Positions 55,886 through 64,000 are shown, counted from the first letter of the stretch. The stretch is DNA of 64,000 bases from an uncultured Pseudomonadota bacterium (GCA_913061235.1 CAJXTB010000001.1:558001-622000); one strand, 5' to 3'. Made by a program: numbers and translations. The notes: generated from the sequence alone by a model not told the origin.

Positions 55886-56910
55886 TTCGCACTCACCTGA
55901 ACTCATGGTCGCTGCGCATGCAGACCGTGCTTGTCACGGTGCTCATCGCCGCCGCACCCGTGATGTTCTTGTGGATGAGCGACGTAGACGCCGGTGCCTT
56001 TCCCATGGTCACCCTCACCGTCATCGTGGGACTCATGGCCGTCCTCATGGGTCTGTGGCTCGGACGAACGTGGGTGCAGCCCATTGCGCATCTGCGGCAG
56101 GAAGCACTGGAGCGCGTGCAGCGCCCCCTGCATGCGCCCCCGCTCAAGACCGGCGAGCACACCGAGTTCGCCGACCTCGCGGGCGCCTTCAACACGCTGC
56201 TGTCCAGCGTTCGCGAACAAGCAAGCAGCAACGAACGCTTCGTTGCCGACTTAGCGCACGAGATGAAGAACCCGATTGCGGCCATACGGGCTGTCGGCGA
56301 GTCGCTGGAGGACGGTCCGGAGCTCACGCCACAGCGTGCACAGCGCCTCGCTGGGGTCATCCACAACAGCAGCCAGCGGCTCGATGGTCTGGTCACGGGC
56401 CTGCTAGAGCTGGCGCGTGCTGAAGCTGGGTTGACGCATGCGTCGCGCGAGGTGCTGGACATGGCCGCCTTGGTCACCGGCGTGGTCGGTAGCATTGCCG
56501 CAGACGACCGGTTCGCTGACGTCGCGTTCGTCCCCCCATCCGCACCCCCCGTTGAGGTGTTGGGTGTGTCGTCACAACTCGAGACCGCCGTGCGAAACGT
56601 GGTGCTCAACGCAGCCTCCTTCGCCGGTACCGGGGGTCGGGTGGACGTCCGAATGAGCCTGTCCGACGCCTCCGTCGCCATCACCGTTCATGACAGTGGT
56701 CCGGGCATTCCTGAACAGGTCTTGCCGCGCGTCTTCGACCGCTTCTACACCAGCCGCGCCGGCCAGTCCGGAACTGGACTTGGCCTAGCCCTGGTCAGAG
56801 CCATTGTTCACGCGCACGGAGGGCAGGCAAGCGCCCTGTCAACCCCCGATAACGGCGCTACCATCCGGCTTTTTTTGCCGATTCACACCACATTCACACC
56901 CGTTTCATAG
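55882..56910 (+). CDS. Sensor histidine kinase, CreC/PhoR-like
   Basis: 342 residues. Two membrane helices (15-30 and 42-60) with almost no periplasmic part, so it may sense the membrane or an intracellular cue. A HAMP-like segment leads to HisKA with phospho-acceptor His126 in FVADLAHEMKNPIAAIRA, then HATPase with an N-box (VRNVVLNAASFAG), G1 (DSGPGIPEQ), F-box (FDRFYTSRAG) and G2 (GTGLGLALVRAIV). It overlaps the response regulator gene by 4 nt. Its last codons overlap the start of an 11-bp repeat array. Confidence 0.92.
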   Translation: MIRTHLNSWSLRMQTVLVTVLIAAAPVMFLWMSDVDAGAFPMVTLTVIVGLMAVLMGLWLGRTWVQPIAHLRQEALERVQRPLHAPPLKTGEHTEFADLAGAFNTLLSSVREQASSNERFVADLAHEMKNPIAAIRAVGESLEDGPELTPQRAQRLAGVIHNSSQRLDGLVTGLLELARAEAGLTHASREVLDMAALVTGVVGSIAADDRFADVAFVPPSAPPVEVLGVSSQLETAVRNVVLNAASFAGTGGRVDVRMSLSDASVAITVHDSGPGIPEQVLPRVFDRFYTSRAGQSGTGLGLALVRAIVHAHGGQASALSTPDNGATIRLFLPIHTTFTPVS

Positions 56911-56957
56911 GCGTTTCAAACCACGTCCACCGAGCACTCACACCGGGGCTCTACATT
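56882..56957 (+). promoter_or_regulatory. Six 11-bp-phased TTCAC-like repeats and -10 box
   Basis: Half-sites begin at 56882 (TTCAC), 56893 (TTCAC), 56904 (TTCAT), 56915 (TTCAA), 56926 (TCCAC) and 56937 (CTCAC), each exactly 11 bp apart. A -10-like TACATT follows at 56952-56957, 10 bp after the last half-site, with no -35. The first two match the published CreB tag TTCAC-N6-TTCAC. The array ends upstream of the gene starting at 56986. It is the expected architecture for activation by a PhoB/CreB-type regulator such as the one encoded at 55205-55885. Confidence 0.7.
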
Positions 56958-56985
56958 CAGGCCGAACCTCACAGTGGAGCCTCCA

Positions 56986-57639
56986 ATGGACACCCTGAAG
57001 ACCCTCATGCACCTGGTTGGCGGCTACCGCCTGCCAGACTCTGAAAACGGCTCTGCACGCAGGCTACAGCTTGTGGCTCTGGCGGCACTCGCAAGCGCCA
57101 TCTTGTGTGCCATCTACGGCTTCGTTGCAGGCTCTGGCGGAGACATGGGCATGGCCATGGCCAACCTGTACAAGATGCCAATGGTCGTGCTGTTGTCGTC
57201 AGTATCGGCCATTCCTGCAGGCTTGTTGGCATGGAAGCTATTCAAGAGTTCGGGACGGTGGACAGACCTCATTGTGGGCACAGCAGCGGGCACCCTGACC
57301 GGTTCGCTTATCCTCGCCGTATTGTCTCCGTTGGTAGGTCTCTACTACGCCACGAGCACCTGGCTTGGACCGGCGCTGGCCCTCGGAATTGCCGGAACCG
57401 CCACCCTCACCGGCATTGCCATTCTGGGCCGTTTCGTCATTCACGGCTCCGAGCCGTTGCCCAAGGACCCCGCCGTGAGTGGAACAATCGGTGCTTGGGT
57501 ACGACGCCTTGTGCCCCTGGGAGTCATGGCGACCATTCAGATTGCCACCCTCACCCAGCTCATCTCGCTCGCCTCTCCCATCCTGTACGAAGAGACAATG
57601 TTCGACGGCGGAGTCGACGCCATCCTCGGTGCCGAATGA
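56986..57639 (+). CDS. Polytopic inner membrane protein
   Basis: 217 residues from ATG 56986, with GGAG 7 nt upstream; a GTG at 56974 is less likely. About six hydrophobic segments (LVALAALASAILCAIYGFV, MPMVVLLSSVSAIPAGLLAW, LIVGTAAGTLTGSLILAVL, ALALGIAGTATLTGIAIL, LVPLGVMATIQIATL). It is not CreD. The overall look resembles Yip1-type membrane proteins but I would not assign it. It lies just downstream of a phased repeat array and a -10 box, so it is the likely target of the neighbouring two-component system. Its stop overlaps the next start (ATGA). Confidence 0.65.
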   Translation: MDTLKTLMHLVGGYRLPDSENGSARRLQLVALAALASAILCAIYGFVAGSGGDMGMAMANLYKMPMVVLLSSVSAIPAGLLAWKLFKSSGRWTDLIVGTAAGTLTGSLILAVLSPLVGLYYATSTWLGPALALGIAGTATLTGIAILGRFVIHGSEPLPKDPAVSGTIGAWVRRLVPLGVMATIQIATLTQLISLASPILYEETMFDGGVDAILGAE

Positions 57640-58241
57640 CAACCGTCCTACTGCTGTGGGCCGCGCTCACCACCGCTCAGGCCACGCCGCGGTCGCATCG
57701 CGGAGTGGTCGTCGGAGACACCATCGTCTGGCACTCCACCGAGCCGAACGGGCACGTCCTCACGACAGAGCAACCACTCGGAAACACGCACACCGTCGTA
57801 CTCAGCCCCCCAATGGACTCCACGACAGACCCACAGCACCTCGCCATCGACGGCATGCAGATCGATGTGGCCGACCCCCATCGACTCAGCCCCCACGTTC
57901 GCTACTGGACCGACCCAAGGCTGACGGATGCGCAGCGAAGACGCCTCAAGCGCCTCACCCGAAGCGGTCGCCACCACGGCGTCTACTTCATGCCGGATGG
58001 TGCCGTGGCCGACAATGGCGGTTTGCGGGTCACGTTGACCGAGAAGGGCCATGTCAGCGCTGGAGCGAGCATGGCTGCCGGTGGCCTCTTCATCGCGCTG
58101 TTGCTCGCGATGTTCGCCTTGTACAAGGGCTTAGACCGGTCCGCACGGCGGGACGCCAACCAGTACTACATCGACACAGAGCTGGGCACAGACACCGAGC
58201 CCACACCGTCCCAATCAACCCAGTCCCCACCCATGCCTTGA
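57636..58241 (+). CDS. Signal-peptide protein with single membrane anchor
   Basis: 201 residues, translationally coupled to the membrane protein gene by a 4-nt overlap. A signal peptide (MTTVLLLWAALTTAQA) is followed by a beta-rich 100-residue region (RGVVVGDTIVWHSTEPNG, MQIDVADPHR), a basic stretch (QRRRLKRLTRSGRHHG), and a membrane helix (AAGGLFIALLLAMFALYKGL) with a short polar tail. I expect a periplasmic domain held by the C-terminal helix. The family is unknown. Probably part of the same regulated operon. Confidence 0.65.
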   Translation: MTTVLLLWAALTTAQATPRSHRGVVVGDTIVWHSTEPNGHVLTTEQPLGNTHTVVLSPPMDSTTDPQHLAIDGMQIDVADPHRLSPHVRYWTDPRLTDAQRRRLKRLTRSGRHHGVYFMPDGAVADNGGLRVTLTEKGHVSAGASMAAGGLFIALLLAMFALYKGLDRSARRDANQYYIDTELGTDTEPTPSQSTQSPPMP

Positions 58242-58369
58242 CCCGTCCTGCTGCAATCGCTCTGGCACCGGTCTGGTGGCAAGCACGGCGGTCGTATAGA
58301 TTGCGACGCATCCACATGGGCGTCACACCCTTTGGCTTCCGTTCAAACCTTCCTAGACACGGGGTCACC

Positions 58370-58912
58370 ATGACCGATCCAAAGCGTTTTCGCCGCAGCG
58401 CCTCCCATGCACTTCACGGGCATGGAGCCAGCCAACATCTGCCAGAGCGGCTGCACGCCCCGATTCTTGCGGGCATGAAGACCATCCTCTACCCGTCAGA
58501 CCTCGAAGATGCTGTCGACATGGTGGGTGATGACTTTGACCCCGTGAACTTCGAGTTGGAGACGATGACGTTTGCCGATCTTGAGCACTCCATCCTCGCC
58601 TACATGCTCGACCCCGAAGCCGACTACTTTCGCCACGTGGTGATTGAGCAGGAAGGAGGAACGCCCCTGCATGCAGTCGTAGCAGCCGGTAGCAACCCGA
58701 TGGGGCTCCTGTTCAACGACGAAGGCGCCATCGTCTACAAGGTCTACGATGGTGAGGTCGATGAGCCCAATGGCGGAACCGGGAAGAGTGCGGCGCAGGT
58801 CGCTCTGCATGGGTTGATCTTCTTCGCCAGCGATGGCCAGTCGGTGGAAGACATCAAAGACCAGATCAAGGACCGAGACGAGAGTAGCTTTCAGCTCCTG
58901 TTTGGGCAGTAG
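58370..58912 (+). CDS. Hypothetical cytoplasmic protein
   Basis: 180 residues from ATG 58370. No signal or membrane segment. The sequence is mixed alpha/beta and acidic (YPSDLEDAVDMVGDDFDPVNFELETMTFADLEHSIL, GTPLHAVVAAGSNPMGLLFNDEGAIVYKVYDG), ending QLLFGQ. Codon use matches the neighbours. It follows the coupled membrane genes by 128 bp and is followed by a hairpin. Not recognised. Confidence 0.6.
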   Translation: MTDPKRFRRSASHALHGHGASQHLPERLHAPILAGMKTILYPSDLEDAVDMVGDDFDPVNFELETMTFADLEHSILAYMLDPEADYFRHVVIEQEGGTPLHAVVAAGSNPMGLLFNDEGAIVYKVYDGEVDEPNGGTGKSAAQVALHGLIFFASDGQSVEDIKDQIKDRDESSFQLLFGQ

Positions 58913-58939
58913 ACGACGGTATTCCGGGCGTCACTCGAC

Positions 58940-58962
58940 GCAGTCGCCACCACGGCGACTGC
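58940..58962 (+). terminator. Hairpin after the 58370-58912 gene
   Basis: GCAGTCGCC (58940-58948) pairs perfectly with GGCGACTGC (58954-58962) around a 5-nt loop. No U-tract follows, so it may be a Rho-associated or stabilising hairpin. Confidence 0.45.
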
Positions 58963-59098
58963 CGTCCTCTCACAGGGGTGCGACGTCGGCCCGTCAGTAC
59001 GTGAAGCGCCTCACGCGAGACGGTTTGAAAGAGGCTGAAACGACCGGGTGAGACCCCACCCGCTACAGTCGCGCACCAACCCCATCGAAGGTGCTCTC

Positions 59099-60724
59099 AT
59101 GCCAAACCGGACGTTCCTCGGATTTCTTAGTCTCATGACTCTCCCGACTACCGCGATGGCCGGAGCCCCCTGGTCGGAGTTCGACATCGAGTCGGACGGC
59201 GTTGAGGTCTTCACAATCACCAGCGCTGACGTCAACAACGACGGCCGGCTCGACATCCTCGCTGGAACACAGAACCTGAACATTCAGATTCACCTGAATG
59301 CCGGCGACGGAACCTTCGAGCTGCAAGACGACGTCATTGCGCTGGACAACGACCCGATGGCCCTCGCAACGGGCGACATTGACGGCGACGGCGACATCGA
59401 CATTGCCTACGGGTGCCGCGGAGACGCCTTTGTCGGCTGGGCCGCAAACAACGGCGACGGAACGTTCTCCGCCCGTACTGACCTGTGGCAAGCCGCATCG
59501 CAGCCGACCAAGCTGGTTCTTGTAGACGCCGACGAAGACGGTGACCTCGACCTTGCCCACCAGACCCACAACACCGGCGTCCTTGCCATCGCCATGAACG
59601 ACGGCAGCGGCGGCTTTGGCACGCCCACGACTCTCGTCGCCAGCGGCGTGAAGGACTTCGTCTTCGCGAACGTCGGTGAGTTTGGAAGCTCCGCTCCCGA
59701 CGTCATGTACGTCACCACAGCCTGAACGTTCACTCGCAGGTGGAACACGGTCTCGCTGACGTGGAACTCACCCAACGCGTGGGGCGACGCCTCGGGTACG
59801 GTGGCCGCGCTGTTTGACGTCAACGAAGACGGCTGGATGGACGCGACGTACTGGTCGAACACCGGAGTGTTGACCACGGCCCGCGGCACCTCTCAGGGCT
59901 GGAACCTGCTCGGGTCGTTCACTAGCGGACCCGGGCCCCTGCTGAAGACCGCCAACATCTTCCCAGACTTCGCCCTTGGCTTGGTAGAAGCCCGCAGCGA
60001 CGGCACCTACTGGGTGCACCCCAACACCGGACTCAACCGCCGCGAAGCCTTCCAGACTCCCGTCCAGATTGTCTCGGGCGCTCTCCAAGGAGACGGCTGG
60101 GACACGTTCCATCCGTTTGACTACGACGGCGACTGCGATGACGACCTCATCCGCGATGACCGCACTGACGGTCAGCACATGGTTGTGTCTATCAACCCCG
60201 ACCGAACCGGAGACCGTGACAATGACGGCGTTCCAGAGTGTTGGGGTGACTGCAACGACGACGACGCCACCGTCGGCTCGATCTACTCGGATGCCGACTG
60301 TGACGGCTTCACCACAGACCAGGACTGCGACGACAACGACCCGAACTCAGACCACCGCGGAAACGACGGCGACTGCGATGGCCTGATTGGTGCGGACGAC
60401 TGCAACGACTCGGACCCAGACGCCCCCAGCCCCGCACAGGACGCCGACTTTGACCGGTTCGTCACCGCTGACGACTGTGACGACGCCGACGACGCCATCA
60501 ACCCAGACGCGGTCGAGATCTGTGACGAGATCGACAACGACTGCGACGGCGATGTGGACAACGACGACGACTGCATTGACGACGACACCACGCCAACCGA
60601 TACCGGCGACACAGACGATGACGACACCGACGACGATTCCGGCGGATGCAGCCACATTGGCAGCACCGGCTCCATCTGGTGGCTCCTTGGCGCTGCTGGA
60701 CTGCTTGTCCGTCGTCGCAGCTAA
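59099..60724 (+). pseudogene. Exported VCBS/MopE-type surface protein with in-frame TGA
   Basis: From ATG 59099 one frame runs to 60724 with a single stop, TGA at 59723-59725. The N-terminal part has a signal peptide (LSLMTLPTTAMAG) and FG-GAP/VCBS repeats (TSADVNNDGRLDILAG, GDIDGDGDIDIAYG, DADEDGDLDLAH). After the stop the same frame continues (TFTRRWNTVSLTWN, LFDVNEDGWMDATYW), then MopE-like Asp/Cys metal-binding repeats (DCDDNDPNSD, DCNDSDPDA, ICDEIDNDCDG) and a MYXO-CTERM-like tail (GGCSHIGS, hydrophobic helix, VRRRS). Ordinary translation would give a 208-residue fragment without anchor. Confidence 0.75.
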
Positions 60725-60796
60725 GTGCGCTAGTCCCAATGGGTCACTCTGAGGGTTCGGCGGGTTAGCTCCGTCGGCCAACCCTGGAGATGAGCC

Positions 60797-61645
60797 ATGG
60801 TCATCGTCACTGGCACAAAGCGCTCGGGAACGTCCCTGTGGATGCGCATGCTTCGCGAAGCAGGACTTCCAAGTATTGGCGAGGCCTTTCCAGCGGTGTG
60901 GGGCGACTCGATTCGTGACGCCAATCCACACGGCTTCTACGAGTCGCGCTACCGCCTGGGCATCTACTTTGCGACCAATCCAGAGCCGACCACTGGGTTT
61001 TACCTGACCGCCAAGGCCACACGGCTACACGCGGTCAAGGTCTTCGTTCCCGGTGTCATCCGCACAGAACGCGCCTATCTCCACCGTGTTGTCGCATGCA
61101 TGCGCGAGTGGCGGTCCTACTCCCGCTCGATTCACCGCCTGACCAGCCAAGAAGACGCTTGGCTGCAGGACAACCCCAAAGACGGCATGACCGGCGAAGA
61201 GTCCGTCGCCAAAGCCCGTGCGGGTCGCTCCCCCATCCCCGCTCCCGTCGAGTGGTTCCTCGAAAACTACGAGCTGGTTCGGGACTTCGCTGTACGCCGC
61301 TACGCCATGAACTTCATGACGTATGAGCGGTTGATGGACGACCCTGAAGCCGCCCTAAACCGTATCTTCGAGTGGATTGGAACCGGCGACATCGCAAAGG
61401 CACTGGCCTGCGTAGACCGCGACCTGCACCGGGCTCCCGACTACGAACCCGTGCCCAGCGAGAGCGAGGTCTCCGAACAAGACGCCGCTTTGTTCGACGC
61501 CTTCTACCAAGCCATACACGAAGGCTCTGCACTGCCTCCAGAGCTTCTAGGACCGCTGAACGACACCTGGGCGCGGTTGTCAGAAGAGTACAGCAAGAAG
61601 GTCAAAGAGCTCGAAGCGAACCGATCCCGTAGCGAGACGCTGTGA
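60797..61645 (+). CDS. Sulfotransferase-like protein
   Basis: 282 residues. The N-terminal MVIVTGTKRSGTSLWMRMLREAG is the PAPS-binding loop of sulfotransferases. A partial second motif (MTYERLMDDPEAALNRIFEWIG) is typical of the family's C-terminal half. The usual RNP segment is not obvious, so it may be a divergent enzyme. No signal peptide. It precedes oleA by about 200 bp in the same direction, and another sulfotransferase lies at 27327-28688. Confidence 0.75.
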   Translation: MVIVTGTKRSGTSLWMRMLREAGLPSIGEAFPAVWGDSIRDANPHGFYESRYRLGIYFATNPEPTTGFYLTAKATRLHAVKVFVPGVIRTERAYLHRVVACMREWRSYSRSIHRLTSQEDAWLQDNPKDGMTGEESVAKARAGRSPIPAPVEWFLENYELVRDFAVRRYAMNFMTYERLMDDPEAALNRIFEWIGTGDIAKALACVDRDLHRAPDYEPVPSESEVSEQDAALFDAFYQAIHEGSALPPELLGPLNDTWARLSEEYSKKVKELEANRSRSETL

Positions 61646-61848
61646 GCTGAAGCGGCTGTCTCCGACACCTGGCTGCATCACAGCGGACAGACATCGGGAG
61701 CGTGCACGGGGGCCGAAGGCCGATTCTCGCCGCTTACAGCCCACTCCCCACAACATACGTCCAACGTCACGAATCACCGGCAAACGCGACCCCTCCGGGG
61801 CACCACCGCCCGAACCAGTTATCAGCGCGCCCCACCGGAGCGTGCGCC

Positions 61849-62865
61849 ATGCGCTGGAACAACGTCTGTATCGAGGCAACTGGGCATGTCCTGCCCAAGC
61901 AAGCCGTCACAAGTGCTGAGCTCGAAGCAGCCTTTGCCCCCACGTTGCGGCGTCTAGGCATGCCTCCCGGGCAGCTCGAAGCGCTCTCTGGCGTCAAAGA
62001 GCGGCGCTGGTTTGACGCTGGAACCATGCCGTCCACCGTCTCTGCAATGGCCGCCGAAAAGGCCCTCGCTCGCGCTGGAATCTCTGCTGGAGACGTTGAC
62101 CTGCTGGTCAATACCTCCGTCAGCCGGGACTACTTGGAGCCAGCAACCGCCTGCATGATCGCTGGTCACCTCAAGCTTCCGCACTCCACCTTCACCTATG
62201 ACGTGACCAACGCCTGCTTGGGCTTCCTCAACGGCCTCATCGTGGCGGCAAACGCCATTGAGCTGGGACAAGCGGACGTCGCTGTGGTGACCTGTGCAGA
62301 GACCGTTCGCGACGGCGTGGAGGCGACCCTGAAGCGCCTGGCCGCACCTGACGCGACCATCGACACCTTTCGCGAGAACTTCGCCGCCATGACCCTTGGC
62401 GAAGGTGCCGCCGCCTTTGTGCTGACCCGAAAGGACCGCAGTCGGACCGGTCATGAGCTTCACGGCGGCGTGGCTCGAAGTGCCACCGAGCACAACACTC
62501 TGTGTCTGGGCCAGTACATGGAGATGCGCGCAGACGCCCATGGCCTGCTGGTCCACGGCGTGGGCCTCGCTGTTGAGACCTGGCCAGAAGCCGTCAAAGC
62601 ATGCGGCTGGGACACAACACCAGTCGACGAGTACGTGTGCCACCAGGTGTCCATGGCACACTTCACACACGCGTTCAGTCAGCTGAACCTGCCGCTCGAA
62701 AAGGCCCTGTTGACCTTCCCCTTCCTAGGCAACGTCGGCCCCACTTCCCTGCCCTTGACCCTCGCTCTTGGCGAGACTCAAGGACGCATCGTCGCTGGCA
62801 AGGAGCTCGCGCTCTACGCTGTCGGCAGTGGCCTCGGCTGCATCATTCTCGGAGTTCACTGGTGA
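61849..62865 (+). CDS. oleA: OleA, head-to-head acyl-CoA condensing thiolase
   Basis: 338 residues from ATG 61849 (CCGGAG upstream). FabH-like fold with Cys123 in VTNACLGFLNG, His265 in VCHQVSMAH and Asn295 in LGNVGPTSLP. VTCAETVRDGVEATLKRL and the overall length match OleA, which condenses two fatty acyl-CoAs to a 2-alkyl-3-ketoalkanoate. It is followed by oleB (4-nt overlap) and oleC, the classical order. Olefin synthesis is cytoplasmic or membrane-associated. Start codons upstream in frame (61702) lack a ribosome site. Confidence 0.92.
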   Translation: MRWNNVCIEATGHVLPKQAVTSAELEAAFAPTLRRLGMPPGQLEALSGVKERRWFDAGTMPSTVSAMAAEKALARAGISAGDVDLLVNTSVSRDYLEPATACMIAGHLKLPHSTFTYDVTNACLGFLNGLIVAANAIELGQADVAVVTCAETVRDGVEATLKRLAAPDATIDTFRENFAAMTLGEGAAAFVLTRKDRSRTGHELHGGVARSATEHNTLCLGQYMEMRADAHGLLVHGVGLAVETWPEAVKACGWDTTPVDEYVCHQVSMAHFTHAFSQLNLPLEKALLTFPFLGNVGPTSLPLTLALGETQGRIVAGKELALYAVGSGLGCIILGVHW

Positions 62866-63755
62866 GCCTTTCCTACAACGCGTTGCCCGAGTCCGTTCGC
62901 AAGATCTACCCTTGGCCAGGCGCTGACCACGAAGTCGCTCCAGGCGTCAACCAGCACTACGTAGACGTGGGTGAGGGTGACCCCATCCTGATGGTTCACG
63001 GCAACCCGACCTGGTCATTCTACTACCGCAACCTCATCCACGGCCTGTCAGACAGCTACCGCTGCATTGCTGTGGACCACGTGGGCTGCGGTCTGTCCAG
63101 CAAGCCGGCGGACTACGAATACCGGCTTGAGAACCACGTCAGCAACCTGGTCAAGCTCATTGAGACCCTCGACCTGACCAACATCACGCTTGTCGTTCAC
63201 GACTGGGGCGGAGCGATTGGTCTGGGTGCCGCGTGTCGCGTTCCAGAGCGCATCAAGCAGCTGGTCATCTTCAATACCGGCGTGTTCGACGGCCCCCTTC
63301 CCGCATCCATCAAGGCGTGCCGCTTCCCACTGATTGGCGACGTCGTCATCCGTGGCTTCAACGGCTTCCTCGGCATTGGTCTCATTCGTGCCATCGCGGA
63401 CAAGAAGCGCCTAGCCAACGGCGTCGAAGACGGCTTCCGCGCGCCGTACAAGAGCGTCGCAGACCGCATCACCCACCTGCGCTTTGTGCAAGACATCCCG
63501 CTCGAAGACAGCCATCCGACACGTGAGTTGTTCTTGTCCATCGGCGAAGGCATGAAGCAGTTCGCAGACCGTCCATCCATGATGGTCTGGGGTGAACAAG
63601 ACTTCTGTTTCACCACCTTCTACCGTGATGAATTCCAGAAGCGCCTGCCCAATATTGAGTCCCATGGCTTCGCAGACTGCAACCACTGGGTCATTGAAGA
63701 CGCCCATGAGCGGATTGTGCCACTCATGCGCGACTTCTTGAGTAGGAACGCCTAA
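62862..63755 (+). CDS. oleB: OleB, beta-lactone decarboxylase (haloalkane dehalogenase-like)
   Basis: 297 residues from GTG 62862, translationally coupled to oleA (GTGA). Alpha/beta hydrolase with the oxyanion loop MVHGNPTWSFYYRN, nucleophile Asp114 in VVHDWGGAIGLG and His275 in DCNHWVIED. OleB proteins convert the beta-lactone made by OleC to the cis-olefin and CO2. The stop is immediately followed by the oleC ATG. Its length and motif order are standard. Confidence 0.92.
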   Translation: MSLSYNALPESVRKIYPWPGADHEVAPGVNQHYVDVGEGDPILMVHGNPTWSFYYRNLIHGLSDSYRCIAVDHVGCGLSSKPADYEYRLENHVSNLVKLIETLDLTNITLVVHDWGGAIGLGAACRVPERIKQLVIFNTGVFDGPLPASIKACRFPLIGDVVIRGFNGFLGIGLIRAIADKKRLANGVEDGFRAPYKSVADRITHLRFVQDIPLEDSHPTRELFLSIGEGMKQFADRPSMMVWGEQDFCFTTFYRDEFQKRLPNIESHGFADCNHWVIEDAHERIVPLMRDFLSRNA

Positions 63756-64000
63756 ATGGCGGACAACTACAACGTCGGGGTCATGCTCAAAGCACGCGCA
63801 GCTGAGCACCCCGACCGTCCCGCTCTCATCTTCGCCGCTGGTCCCCAGGCGAGTTTCGCAGAGCTAGACCGCCTCTCCGACCGGTTTGCAGCTGGCTTTA
63901 CCGCGAAAGGGCTGGCACGTGAAGACCGCGTCTTGTTCCTCTTCAAGCCGTCCATCGACTTCTACGCCGCTCTGTTCGGCGCCATCAAGATGGGCGCTAT
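63756..64000 (+). CDS. oleC: OleC, AMP-dependent beta-lactone synthetase, 3' end outside window
   Basis: 81 codons visible from ATG 63756, directly after the oleB stop. The sequence (YNVGVMLKARAAEHPDRPAL, FAELDRLSDRFAAGF, RVLFLFKPSIDFYAALFG) is the N-terminus of an AMP-binding acyl-CoA synthetase-like enzyme. Position after oleA-oleB identifies it as OleC, which closes beta-hydroxy acids to beta-lactones. The adenylate motifs lie beyond the window. Confidence 0.85.
   Translation, partial: MADNYNVGVMLKARAAEHPDRPALIFAAGPQASFAELDRLSDRFAAGFTAKGLAREDRVLFLFKPSIDFYAALFGAIKMGA

Noticed and set aside
57105-57635. N-terminal extension of the 57636 protein
   Set aside because: The extension is Arg/His-rich and overlaps the membrane protein gene in another frame; the ATGA-coupled start at 57636 begins a proper signal peptide.
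57479-58369. N-terminal extension of the 58370 protein
   Set aside because: The extra 297 residues are Arg/His/Pro-rich and overlap two real genes; ATG 58370 is the better start.
25967-59725. TGA recoding as Trp or selenocysteine
   Set aside because: TGA ends several intact genes (for example at 1062 and 62865), no SECIS-like hairpin was seen after either internal TGA, and the residues around them are not redox-like.
1-64000. CRISPR array, tRNA, rRNA, transposon or prophage
   Set aside because: No regular spacer-repeat pattern, cloverleaf, rRNA core or transposase/integrase protein was seen. The only repeats are within coding linkers or the operator-like array.

Overview
The window reads as GC-rich bacterial chromosome from a Myxococcota-like organism (myxobacterial or Bradymonadota-like). 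I infer this from three things: C-terminal Cys/transmembrane/Arg sorting tails resembling MYXO-CTERM, exported proteins with thrombospondin type 3, MopE-like and Asp/Thr-rich linkers, and a myxobacterial-style polyunsaturated fatty acid (PUFA) synthase. I see no rRNA, tRNA, CRISPR array, transposase or prophage. Genes are dense and mostly on the plus strand. Both window ends cut a gene: a Cys-rich protein at the left and oleC at the right.

Layout. 1-8.99 kb: truncated Cys-rich protein; MYXO-CTERM-type surface protein (minus); YbaK-like deacylase; aromatic amino acid decarboxylase-like enzyme; fused DUF2064/family 2 glycosyltransferase; NfuA-like Fe-S carrier; small lipoprotein; Uma2-like nuclease. 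9.1-17.3 kb: PUFA synthase subunits PfaD (enoyl reductase) and PfaA/Pfa2 (KS-MAT-3xACP-KR-DH). 17.4-26.3 kb: exported and surface proteins, including three that share one N-terminal module but carry different C-terminal domains, plus a truncated-looking VOC protein and a broken transglycosylase-like gene. 26.7-35.6 kb: a tight plus-strand operon (secreted subunit, TPR-sulfotransferase, Ig-fold chaperone-like protein, very large usher-like outer membrane protein), converging on a minus-strand operon with a second subunit, a second chaperone and a glycosyltransferase-like protein. This is the best candidate here for an undescribed surface-fibre assembly system. 35.8-39.3 kb: SprA-related protein, M3 oligopeptidase, TolQ/ExbB-like protein. 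40.1-46.4 kb: PfaC/Pfa3 (KS-CLF-DH-DH-DH-like), about 23 kb from its partners. 46.5-51.8 kb: exported repeat proteins, a lipoprotein and an exported left-handed beta-helix protein. 51.9-58.9 kb: class III aminotransferase, rhomboid protease, lipoprotein, CreB/CreC-like two-component system with a phased operator-like array in front of the next membrane gene. 59.1-64 kb: broken VCBS/MopE surface gene, sulfotransferase-like protein, then oleA-oleB-oleC.

How the genes may work together. PfaD, PfaA and PfaC are the main parts of an iterative PUFA synthase; no stand-alone phosphopantetheinyl transferase (pfaE) is visible. OleA condenses two fatty acyl chains head to head, OleC closes a beta-lactone and OleB decarboxylates it to an olefin. 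In Shewanella such a pair of pathways yields a C31 polyene hydrocarbon, so a shared product is a reasonable inference here.

Four exported or accessory genes carry stops or frameshifts (near 20098, 25967, 46759/47049 and 59723), while the two 6.3-6.6 kb synthase genes are intact. This suggests real decay or variation of surface genes, but assembly error cannot be excluded from sequence alone.
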